Below the pieces are notes generated by a model. The model was not told the origin of the DNA. It did no database searches and worked only from the letters and a program-made list of their open reading frames with translations. From NCBI GenBank assembly GCA_025093555.1, contig JAIWNF010000094.1, positions 47,352 through 111,351 on the forward strand: 64,000 nt of DNA, written 5' to 3'. The DNA comes from Circinella umbellata (taxonomy: Eukaryota; Mucoromycota; Mucoromycetes; Mucorales; Lichtheimiaceae). Made by a program: the position numbers and the translations under genes. Shown here in pieces: positions 48,626 through 58,375 of the stretch; position 1 is the first letter of the stretch, and the number at the start of each line of letters is the position of its first letter.

Positions 48626-49840
48626 ATGAGTAGCTTACGATTATCACAACGTATTTGTATACAACGGGGACAACTTTTAATACGCATGCGTAATACCCAA
48701 TGTGCTCGTTTTGGTACCAGTCGACGTCATTGGTTTTTTCGACGATTCTTGTCACCTAAAGAAGAACAAAAACTATATCTTGGGTTAACGGCCGCGTTTC
48801 GACAAAAATTGGATATTCAATCGAATGAAAGTACAAAATCCTATTCCAATATCATTGAACAAGTCATTTTAACGTCTAATCCATCGTCTTCCACCCATTC
48901 ACACAACAAGAAATCAATCCGACTCATTCCTACACCAAGTCAATTGGATCAATTAAAACAATCATTGGATACTACGACAGATAAAAAAACATTATTAAAA
49001 CTTGAACACGAATTAAATCAATATCAATTAAATAGTGTCGCTCTTTATAATCGATTAATACGATCGTATATACGGGGTGGTTATTTAGAAGAAGCTGAAA
49101 AAGTATTCAAAGACTTGAAACATTTGATGCCGACGACACGGACATTTACGTATCTTATTCAAGCCAATGTAAAATCAGGACGTATGGATAAAGCAAAAGA
49201 ATATGTAGAAAAAATGCAATTTTTGGATTTACGATTACGAACAGCATTTGATTGTCAAGTTGTATTAAAATATTATGTACAAGCAGATAAAACACATGCA
49301 GTAGATATATTATGGCAACATATTGTACAACATAGTGATAGTATTAAACCTGGATGGAGTTTATATACAATGTATATGGACTGGTTAATTCGACAAGAAC
49401 AACAAGAACAACAAGAAGGAACAACAAAAAGTCAATTAGCTAATGTAGTACAAAATGCAGTTCAATTATTAGAACATAAGCCTACAATACATCAAGCACG
49501 TATTGTTGCTCAAGCAGCGGAAATTTTTAATACAAGTCATCCAGATACAGCCTATCGTGCATTATTATTAGTTGCCCGAACTGCACCCAAGTTTATACAC
49601 AAAAAAACTGTGGATCCTATTCTATGTACTTATTTAAAAAATGGAAAAACACTGAAAGCGGCTGCACTTTATTATTATTTACGTAAAGCAGATGTACCGA
49701 ACGAATCCATTGGTCACAATGAAACTTTATCCGAATTGAAAAAAGCGTTAAAACAACAAGATATATCATCATCTTCTTCTTCAGAACATGATCATTCTAT
49801 TTTATCCACCACTGATTTATCCCCATTTTATTATCATTGA
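48626..49840 (+). CDS. Mitochondrial pentatricopeptide-repeat (PPR) protein
   Basis: A single-exon gene of 404 residues. The N-terminus is basic and hydroxylated (MSSLRLSQRICIQRGQLLIR), typical of a mitochondrial presequence. Helical repeats of PPR type are clearest at residues about 135-205: ALYNRLIRSYIRGGYLEEAE, then TFTYLIQANVKSGRMDKAKE. Weaker helical hairpins follow to about residue 375. The C-terminal 25 residues are Ser-rich. PPR proteins bind organellar RNA, so a role in mitochondrial RNA processing or translation is inferred. The target is unknown. The gene runs convergently into the hydrolase gene, with 45 bases between stops. Confidence 0.82.
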   Translation: MSSLRLSQRICIQRGQLLIRMRNTQCARFGTSRRHWFFRRFLSPKEEQKLYLGLTAAFRQKLDIQSNESTKSYSNIIEQVILTSNPSSSTHSHNKKSIRLIPTPSQLDQLKQSLDTTTDKKTLLKLEHELNQYQLNSVALYNRLIRSYIRGGYLEEAEKVFKDLKHLMPTTRTFTYLIQANVKSGRMDKAKEYVEKMQFLDLRLRTAFDCQVVLKYYVQADKTHAVDILWQHIVQHSDSIKPGWSLYTMYMDWLIRQEQQEQQEGTTKSQLANVVQNAVQLLEHKPTIHQARIVAQAAEIFNTSHPDTAYRALLLVARTAPKFIHKKTVDPILCTYLKNGKTLKAAALYYYLRKADVPNESIGHNETLSELKKALKQQDISSSSSSEHDHSILSTTDLSPFYYH

Positions 49841-49885
49841 AAAAAAAAAAGATATTTAACTATTTTTATACATAATAAAATAAAT

Positions 49886-51278
49886 TTACAATTTAGAGGA
49901 GGATGTTGTTGTTCCTGCAACCAACGATGCAGCATTAGAAAAATGATCATCAATAATGGCATTATATCTATCCGGTTGTTCTTCAGGAATAGCATGACCA
50001 CTTCCTTCAAATAATTCAAATCGAGCATCCAATATTTTTTTTAAATGGTAAGAATATTGAGGACGCACCAAATTATCCCAAGTCCCTGTAACGACCAAAA
50101 CAGGTAATCCCGTTTTTTTCAATTCCAAAAGTCGTTCATCCGAAACACAATGCCGTAAACAAGCAGCTGTTTGACCTATATTACCATGAATAGGTTGTAA
50201 TTTGGATCGTGAGACATGGTTCATGAAACTAGACGTTGCCATCTCACGATTGGTATCAAATTTAGCTGCTTTGGATGGATTTTGAGGTTTTTGAATTAAC
50301 CATTGTTCTGGATAAACAAGTTCCATAGCAGCATTTAATTTATCTCTTGGGTTATTATAAAAAAAAGTAATTTTGGAAATGGCCGAGATGGCAGCCCACT
50401 ATAGAAGAAAGAACAAAAAAAACATGACATAAGATTTTTTGTTTTGTTTTTGGGTGGGGAAGGGGTCCAAATTTATATATGTATATATATAGTGTGGATC
50501 TTACAGTTGGTATATTTCGTTTTGCAGTAGTACTTGTTAATGTTAAAGAAGAAAATCGATGAGGTGCAGCATCTACCATTTCTAAAGAAATCATGCCTCC
50601 CATAGAAACACCATTGACGTGCACATGTTGGGTCCAGCCAAGATGATCCAATAATATAAGAGCGTCCCGAGCCATTTGTGAAGTTCTATAATAAATTGTT
50701 TACAAGCATGTGAGTTTTTCCTTACACACAAAAAAAAAGCTTTTACCCCAACCATCTAAAGATGACTACTAACTAATATAACAACTTACGAATAAAGACC
50801 TATTGGTGAATCTATACAAAATTCAATTCTTTAGTAAAATTGAAATCCTTTAATAAGAGTATATATATGTATATATATAATTACCAGAATGACCCATCCC
50901 ACGATTATCAAAAATTACAACAGTATATTTGCCACTACTTGCTAAATAATTCACCTAATTTATCATTATCATTATTAGTATCTTATTATTGAATTCTTCT
51001 GTTAATAATAAATTATTTACCTGCATATCCCATCCAAAACAGGGTGTACTAAGACCTAATAATTATAATTAATTTCTTATTTTTTTTTTTTTTTTTTGCA
51101 TAAAAAAAAAAAGCTGTTACAAAAAAAAACCAGAGAGAGATAGTTTACCCATTACAAGTAAAACTTTTTCAGGTCCATCACCATGTTTTTCATAATAAAT
51201 ATTGACTGGTTTTGTTTCACGACCATTTTTTCCAACATCAACATAACCTTTCTCAATTAAAGTTGAAATGGGTGCCAT
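49886..51278 (-). CDS. Alpha/beta hydrolase with peroxisomal SKL end
   Basis: Six exons (51278-51149, 51055-51021, 50954-50885, 50811-50790, 50685-50505, 50398-49886) give 316 residues of an alpha/beta-hydrolase fold. Motifs: KVLLVMGLSTPCFGWDMQ (oxyanion region), VVIFDNRGMGHSDSP, nucleophile elbow GVSMGG near residue 112, an acid residue in VVTGTWDNLVRP, and the histidine in FEGSGHAIPEEQPDRYN. The C-terminus SSSKL is a type 1 peroxisomal targeting signal. Exon 4 is only 22 bases. The DNRG.G.S and GVSMGG features are shared with epoxide-hydrolase-like and carboxylesterase families, so the substrate cannot be named. Confidence 0.92.
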
Positions 51279-51705
51279 TATAAATATATATATAAAGAAT
51301 GTCAAAAAAAAAGTAAAAAAAAAAACCCCACAATTTTTCTTTTATAGACAATTTTTTTTTCGGTACCTGAATCTCCCAAGTTTCATTTTGTCTTATGATT
51401 GTGTAATCATTTCTTTCCCCATCCAAAAAAAAAAGACCTCTCTGTGTTTTCATTTGACTATATTGGTCTTAAAATAATAGTTTTTGTTAACACTCTTATT
51501 ATTACTACGATGTAATGTCTATATCGTAAAGAAAGATTACTACATTTTAAAGGGGGGGGGAAAGTAATGTGTTCTACTATGTGATAATGTATATCTATCT
51601 TTCATTTCAACATACACTAAATAGAAATGCTATTTCTTTTAAATACCAACTTATTTGTTCAGGGTGAAACAATTCTGTTTCCATTTACCCTTTTTTAAAT
51701 AAGGA
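51279..51705. other. Upstream region of hydrolase gene
   Basis: AT-rich sequence with several A-runs. No gene is seen. Confidence 0.5.
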
Positions 51706-51710
51706 TTTGG

Positions 51711-52343
51711 TACCGGTTTAGACTCAGCTGATAAATACAGAATATACTAGAAAGTATACTATGATTAGATCAAGAAGAGGATGGTAAAAAAAAATGTTGA
51801 CAGTTCATAAAAGTAGCTAGCAGCTTACTACAGCTTTACTACTGTAAGTTATTCTTTTAGCTTTGAAATAGAACCATTGAACCCGAGATTGTGTATCAAT
51901 AATAAATTCACAAAACAAAGTGTGTTTGTACCTATCAAAATAGAGCATGAGTATGTGTAGAAATGAATTACATTAACGGCATAATTACATATTTAACGGT
52001 AACGAATAAGTACAAGGAGAAGTTGAGGAAAAAATAAATGAAGAAGAAAACATCCGTGTGAAATTAGCACAAAAAAAAAAGAGTTACTGTTATCAAAAAT
52101 TGGTTGACGAACTTTCTCTTAACGAGCAGGTGAAGGAACTGAATTATTTTTAATTTGCTGCGCAAACAAATAAATTACTTAGAAATAAAGGAAAGAGCTG
52201 ATATGACGTTTAAGCATCCGGTACTACTGATTTTACCAATCATACAAGATAAGCTCAGCTGATACCGGTTTAAATAATCACAAAATAGTTGAGAGATACT
52301 AGCGGTTTAGCGAAATACTGGTTTAACAAAAAATTTACTACTG
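51711..52343. mobile_element. Truncated copy A of pogo-like TIR element
   Basis: Shares with copy B (62867-63572) an ordered set of segments: TACCGGTTTAG at the left, CAAAGTGTGTTT, GAAAACATCCGTGTGAAATT / GAAAAGCATCTATGTGAAGT, CTTTCTCTTAACGA, CTGATTTTACCA and GATACCGGTTTAA near the right end. The outer left terminus (CAGTGAGTATTCG) is absent and the right terminus is degraded (AAATTTACTACTG before TA). There are remnants of a lysine-rich frame but no complete transposase. Confidence 0.7.
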
Positions 52344-52779
52344 TATATTGATTATTTTTAATGTTAACAAAGTATATCATTCCAATATAAAAAATTATAA
52401 AGTCCAATAGGCTTACTATTCCAACAACCCCCCCTCTCTTTCCTGATATACCATTATAAGTACGTATACCTTTTTTTAAACGAAAATCTGTTTTTATCTA
52501 AAAAAAATTACAGAACATCTTTTTTATTTTTAATAATAATAATAATGTAAAAGAGAAATACAAAATACGCATGAAAATGATAATGAATTATATTATAAAA
52601 AAAAAGACAACAATGCAAATAAAAAAATGTTACTACATAATAAAAATAATAATAACTATAATCAAACAAAACAATTACAAAAAAAAAGATATGTATGAGG
52701 GGATAATCAATAAGTAATGTCGTTAAGTAAAGGGATCTCATAAATTTAAAATATACTTGTATTTTTGTTTCTTCTTCTC
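52344..52779. other. 3' flank of secreted peptide gene, duplicated
   Basis: This flank (from about 52440) resembles 54400-54760: both have ACGAAAATCTG-like, ACATTCTTTTTTATT-like and AATAATAATGTAAAAGAGA segments. No coding content is seen. Confidence 0.6.
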
Positions 52780-53034
52780 TTAATCAAGATCATCAATAAC
52801 ATCATCAATGTCATCACCGAGATCGTCCCCGTCCCCGAAGCCTGGAAGCTTTGGAAGAATGTCCGGAAAGTCTGAAAAATCTGGAAGGTCTAGATCCAAA
52901 CCATCTCCAAGATCCCCATCAAAGAGACCACCTACTCTCTTGTTTAAATGAGTATTACCAGTAGGAAAACCATGAACTACCAAGATAAAGAAAGCTAAAA
53001 ATGTAACAATAGTGACACTAAGGAATTGTTGCAT
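52780..53034 (-). CDS. Small secreted acidic peptide precursor (copy 1)
   Basis: A single-exon 84-residue frame. Residues 1-22 form a signal peptide (MQQFLSVTIVTFLAFFILVV, then HG) with cleavage expected before FPTG. A short pro-segment ending LNKR gives a dibasic site suitable for a Kex2-type protease. The remaining 50 residues are Asp/Leu/Gly/Phe/Pro-rich (DGLDLDLPDFSDFPDILPKL and a DDLGDDIDDVIDD end), with no cysteine. A TATA box and GCGACAAG element lie about 75-90 bases upstream of the ATG (53109-53126), and the leader contains ATAACAACAAACAAC. I recognise no known family. Secretion and processing are inferred from sequence alone. Confidence 0.82.
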   Translation of the reverse strand: MQQFLSVTIVTFLAFFILVVHGFPTGNTHLNKRVGGLFDGDLGDGLDLDLPDFSDFPDILPKLPGFGDGDDLGDDIDDVIDDLD

Positions 53035-53150
53035 AATTAAAAGAAAAAGTTGTTTGTTGTTATATTAGAAAAAGAAAATTATGTAAAAAAAAAAGAGAGA
53101 GGTTTTCTTGTCGCTCTTTTTATATATTTATTGCATTTTTATTTATTTAT
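53035..53150 (-). promoter_or_regulatory. Core promoter and leader of secreted peptide copy 1
   Basis: On the minus strand: TATATAAAAAGAGCGACAAG, then an A/T run, then ATAACAACAAACAACTTTTT ending at ATGCAAC. The same order of elements precedes copy 2 and the decayed copy at 745, which supports function. Confidence 0.65.
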
Positions 53151-53790
53151 TGAATCACTGGATGAACTGAATTATTCTTCCCTCTTATTATTAAATGAAT
53201 ATAATCAACGTAAAAAAAAAGTTATTTCTATAAAAAAAAAATCCGAGTTGGTACAAATAATAATAATAAGAAACACGTAAAAGCAAGAATAATACGTAAT
53301 TATTCTTTTTCCAAATATACATGTTTGTATATGTATGTATATGTATATATAAGGGAAAATATAAAGTTGAACTTCTCTTTCTCTTTCTTCTTTTATATAT
53401 ATGGTCGTCTCTTTACAAAGCATCATCATTTATATATATACCTTTCAAGTTAAATTTATCTTTCCGACATATTACAAATATTTATACGTATGTATAGTCA
53501 ATCCGGTTCTTTTTTTTATAAAAAGTTACATACTATGTAGAAGATGTCAAAAAATTATAACTACACAACAACAACACAAATGAATGGATTTTTTCTGAAT
53601 AATAAATTGGCATTGTGAATCTAATAATGATATTTGTAGTAGAGTCTCAACACAAGAACGAGAGAACAATGATATATAATGAATATGTAGTATATATATT
53701 GTATCAGGCAATGAGTTAGTAAGATATAGGTTATAAATTCTTGATAATACACTATTTTTCAAGTTACTACCTCTCTCTTTTTTTCTTTTA

Positions 53791-54395
53791 GACTTTCTAG
53801 TTCTAAAAGCGTCCATTCAACCAGAGAGTGTATTGATTTATACATTAGGCTACCCTTCCTCATCCAAAAAAAAATGATACAAACAGTAAAAAAAATTTCC
53901 ATTGACTATTAGTCTTAAATATATAGTTGGATAACACCCTTGAAATTACTTTCTGATGGTTTATAAAGTCATTAAAATATCCACGTATACTATAGAGTTT
54001 AATAATATACATTTTGAAGTGGAAGTGGATTCCATTAGGTAAATAATAATATATATCTTATATCTATCTTTACTTAATTAATATGCTATTTCTTATATGA
54101 TAATACATTTTCCTTTTATACCTATTTACCTTTTATAATATTTTTTTTTATTTCCACTGTAATGTATCCTTAATATTTAACCATTAAAGATTGCACGTAC
54201 AAAAATAGATCTTTATTTTTGATGTTAACAACACCTATATCATTTCTAGCTTGTTAAAAAAACGTCAATTACCATTACCCGAAAAGAGTGAAAACAGTTG
54301 CACTCAATTTTTTCTTCATTATATTATTCATTCCTACAAAGAAGTGCATTCTTATTTCATCAATAGACTCATTATTCCAATGATACGTACACAAC
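53791..54395. other. Spacer between duplicated units
   Basis: AT-rich sequence with no gene or clear repeat. Confidence 0.5.
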
Positions 54396-54761
54396 TACCT
54401 TTAAACGAAAAAATCTGATTTTTTTTTATCTTTAAAAAAAGGTACAAGACATTCTTTTTTATTTTATTTCTAATAATAATGTAAAAGAGAGATGGGGAAA
54501 TGTGAAAATGATACGTAATAAGTTTATATTATAAAAAGACAACAAATAAATAGAAAATAATAGTGTTATTACATAACAAAAATTAATAATAACAATTACA
54601 AAAAAAAAAAAAAGAAATAGAGGAAAACACATATATAATTGATATATACGTTCTTCACTTTTTTTTCTCGTTCCTCTTCTTAGTTGTAATATTGTTGAGT
54701 GAAAGGTCCCATATATTTAGATATACTTGAATTTTTGTTTCTTCTTTTTTTTTTCCACTCT

Positions 54762-54956
54762 CTAGTCAAGATCATCAAGTAAGTCTTCACCGATTGGAAG
54801 GTTACCAAGGAGGTCACCATCAAGAACACCTCCAAGATCCAGACTCAGACCATCCGATCTCTTGTTTAAATGGGTATTGGTAATAGGAAAACCATGAACC
54901 ATTAAAATAAAGAAAGCTAGAAATATAGCAATAGTAAGACCAAGGAATTGTTGCAT
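54762..54956 (-). CDS. Small secreted acidic peptide precursor (copy 2)
   Basis: A paralogue of copy 1, with 64 residues when started at the conserved ATG of MQQFLGLTIAIFLAFFILMV. The frame extends upstream to 55019, but that part is leader sequence, and copy 1 aligns from this ATG. The signal peptide is followed by FPITNTHLNKR with the same dibasic site. The 32-residue acidic tail is shorter: SLDLGGVLDGDLLGNLPIGE, ending LLDDLD. The identical DDLD end in both copies suggests constraint on the C-terminus. The TATA/GCGACAAG box lies at about 55027-55050. Function is unknown. Confidence 0.82.
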   Translation of the reverse strand: MQQFLGLTIAIFLAFFILMVHGFPITNTHLNKRSDGLSLDLGGVLDGDLLGNLPIGEDLLDDLD

Positions 54957-55060
54957 AATTGAAATAAGTTGTTTGTTGTTATAGAAAAAGAAAATTATGG
55001 AGGAATGGGATAGATTCAAAAGAATTTTCTTGTCGCCCTTTTTATATTTTTTTTTTTTAG
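54957..55060 (-). promoter_or_regulatory. Core promoter and leader of secreted peptide copy 2
   Basis: TATAAAAAGGGCGACAAGAA at about 55028-55047 on the minus strand, then ATAACAACAAACAAC directly before the ATG, as in copy 1. Confidence 0.65.
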
Positions 55061-55630
55061 ATCACTTGATGGATCGAATTATTATTTATTCTTCCTCTTA
55101 TTATTAAATGATTATATTAAGTTGCTTTTATAAAAACAATACGCCGATTTGGTACAAATAATGATAAGAAATGAAAAAAGCAAAAGTAATTATTATTATG
55201 CAGAAGTTGCATGTTTGTTTTATGGGAAAAACAGAGAGTTAAATATCTTTTTTCTTCATCTTAAAAATCTGATCGTTTCTTTATGTATAAGGCAATCATT
55301 GATACATATATATTTTATAGATATGAAGTTTTTATTTCTTTCCTATTTATATGTAAAGTCTTTCCTGGTGTCATGAAAAGTTACTAAAATGTCAAAAAAC
55401 TATAATCATGCAACAAGAAAATTGGATGGATTTGTTTTATATAAACTGTCATTGTGGATTGTGAACTTAAATAATAAAAGTATATGATATAACTCTATCG
55501 CAAGAAGAGGAAGAATAGTAAATAGATATTCTTTTTTTATTTTTGATCGTGTGTTAGACAACAAATTAGTAAGATTTAGTTAGATCATATTCTTCATAAT
55601 GCACTTTTTGAATATTCTCTCTGTTTGTTT

Positions 55631-58006
55631 GTTTTTTCCTGTTTATTATACGTACGTAGTTGTAATGATAAGCTCTTATATAATACATAACATAGCATAG
55701 CGCGTGGGTTGTTGTTACTTTGCATGTTTGTTTTCAATTACTATATTATCGCAACAAGTTTATTGCTTTTGAATTATACTTATTTATTATCAATTAGATG
55801 GTAATTATAGTTGTCATAGTAACGAAAATATGACAAAAGTGTCGTTTTCCTAGTAAATTTGGTTTTTTTATGCTTTCACTATACACTATTCCTATAAACA
55901 GAGAAACTCCAAATAAAAGTGAGAAATTTGATACTACGTACGATAGGACATCACGGTATATTAATATATTAGAGCCACGGAAAGAGGAAAATAGTGTGTA
56001 CTTGTTATTGTTTTGTTTATTATTTATATCCCCTATTATGGGAAAGAAAAAGTACCATTGCATAAGTTTATGTTTATTAAAAAAAAAGATTTACTACCTG
56101 CATCAATTTTTGTTAAAAAGGGAATGCATTATTTTAAGAACTTCAGGTATCAGTGAAGAAAATGTGTGTGTATTTTTTGAATTATATGTAGCTCATACGT
56201 ATCATAAGAATGATACTAATAATATTGGAAAAAAATGGATTAAATAATGGATTGTTATTGATTAAAAAAGATCAAAGTAGTTTCCTGGCGGGGGGGGGGG
56301 GTTACTTATATTATTTCTCATGTCTTATTTATTCATTGTTTTGCCAATGACAACAGAGATAAACATTGTACATAAATGAAATTAAAAGAAACATTTTTTT
56401 TTTGTGATTGAGTTTAAAAAATGCATTACATGGAAAAAGTAAAAATCAACCAAACATGCATGCATGCACACTTTTTCTTTAGCAGATTACTTGATACATA
56501 TCAATAAAAAACGGAGTAATATTGTTATACGTAATAATTTATCAAGTAGGAAATGTAGTAATTCAAAAAAGTAAAAAATGAAGTAGAAGAAAAAAAAAGT
56601 AAAGTCATTTTTTTTGTGCAAGTACGTAGCATCATGAAAGAAACCAAAAGGTTGATTCTATTTCAATGAATTGTATATGTGTAATGTAATTATTTGTAAA
56701 ACAACATTCATGTATTCTTTTAAATAATACTGTAGCAATAGATATAATTAGTATCATATATATATATATATTTACTTGTATTCCCTCTAAAAATATACGT
56801 AATTTACTGATAGATGTAATGTAGAGAGCCGAATCCATTAATTTATTTATCCTATTGAATGGAACTTATATGATGAACATCTTTTTTTTTTCAGTATATT
56901 TTTTTTGTTTTATACAAAGTATTATTCTGAGATAAACACTTTGTTTTTCAAGAGGAGAGGGGGGAATGCAAAAACTGTACGTATCATATTAAGACTACTG
57001 TTTTCCAATGCAAGGCAATATAGGTGGTGAAGCATAGCGTGATACGTGAGAGGCGAGAAGCAAAAAAAAGAGAAAGGAATAACATTAGTCCATCAAGTAT
57101 TATTATTGACATCAATATAAAAAGTTTAGTAATTTTTTTTCCCATTGATTGTCAATATTGGCAACATGAAAAGATATATATCTTATAGATAGAGATAAAC
57201 ATACACATTTTTTATTAGGTACTTGATCCTACGTACGTATTAAATTTTTATGTGTCATGATGTTTGGTATTTGTTTTGAATGTTTTTTTTATAGGTAGCA
57301 GTATTTATGTGTAAAATATAAAACTAAATTAGTAATGGTCTATAATATATAAATGTTCAATGTTTCTTCCTATAAGTAGGTATTGCAGATGATGCTTTAT
57401 TATTATTGGGATACGTATGTGTAAAGTGTGAGTAATCGCTTATACTAAGAAGGTAAAATAAGGGGAAACATCAATTAATATAATAGATAGATACAAGAAA
57501 ACTATCATAACAAACAAATAAAAAAATGTTCAGTAGCCAACCAAACGATTGATGTCGTCACTATTATCATACTACTACTACTGTTAATAACTACCACCAA
57601 TCCTAACCTCTAACATAATTCCACTCTTCTTTCCAACAACTTATATCATAGACTCAAACTGTACGTATGTATGGAGCAATTTGAGAGGAAAAGTTCTTTG
57701 CATTAAGTAAAAAGAAGTAAACTCCTATGAAAAATACATTAAAAACATAGATATCATTAAAGAAAAGGCAATATTTTCATTGTGTATAATATTATGTCGT
57801 AAAAAAAAAAAGGAACAGTTTATAATGAAAGAACGATTTATTATTATAATTATCATTTATAAAATAAATAGGAAGATAATTTATTAACTGATTAATTATA
57901 GTATGGTATTTTTATAAGCTATTTTAAATTCCTTTGTCAATTTTGCTACGAATAAATATATAATCAATAGTTGACGATTTGAAAATAAAAAAAAAGTTTC
58001 GCTTAT
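55631..58006. other. Gene-poor AT-rich region
   Basis: No supportable gene. Frames at 55870-56247 and 56632-56838 lack motifs. A G-run lies at about 56289-56302. TACGTAC words are frequent. Confidence 0.5.
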
Positions 58007-58375
58007 TTAGACTATAGATAGAAAACAATCAAGAATTAGTATTAATGTCAAAAGTAATAGCCAGCAGCGGGATCAATATATATATAACTTACCGATTAAG
58101 TGAAGAGCAGCGAGAAGAGCGTTACACAAATCGATAGTTACTTCAATGAGAGCTTCGAGACCATCTGCTGAGATTTCAAGAGTGACAATAAGGTAGTGGA
58201 CAAGGGGGCTAAGATCAATACCAAGGAAGGTAGTACCGTCGAGGGCCTTGACATCACCACCTGCACCAGCAGCAAGAGGTTGTTCCTTTGTATTTTCATC
58301 AGTAGGGATAGCTTGGGCTACACAGAAGGTCAAAGCCATGAAGAAGAAAAGGAAAGTAAAGATACGTTGCATCAT
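58007..58375 (-). CDS. Small secreted protein with hydrophobic C-terminal half
   Basis: An N-terminal signal peptide (MMQRIFTFLFFFMALTFCVA, then QA) precedes a short polar stretch and a 55-residue hydrophobic/acidic part (TFLGIDLSPLVHYLIVTLEI, ALIEVTIDLCNALLAALHLI). A canonical intron (58092-58012: GTAAGT donor, TACTAAT branch site, CTATAG acceptor) leads to a 5-base last exon that encodes the end of a Val codon and the stop. This gives 95 residues; without splicing the frame ends GKLYIY. Start could be either of two adjacent ATGs. The TATA box (TATAAAAGAGCAAC, near 58482-58495) and a CAACAACAA leader resemble those of the secreted peptide genes. No family is recognised. Confidence 0.75.

Larger units (their letters stand above)
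52440..55630. repeat. Segmental tandem duplication (two units of about 1.2-1.35 kb)
   Basis: Unit 1 is about 52440-53790 and unit 2 about 54395-55630. Each contains one small secreted peptide gene in the same orientation, with similar 3' flank, leader, TATA box and about 700 bases upstream. Shared upstream words include CTTCCCTCTTATTATTAAAT / CTTCCTCTTATTATTAAATG and ATGTCAAAAAATTATAA / ATGTCAAAAAACTATAA. The 600 bases between the units show no similarity that I can see. The coding parts are better conserved at the signal/pro-region than in the acidic tail. Confidence 0.75.
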
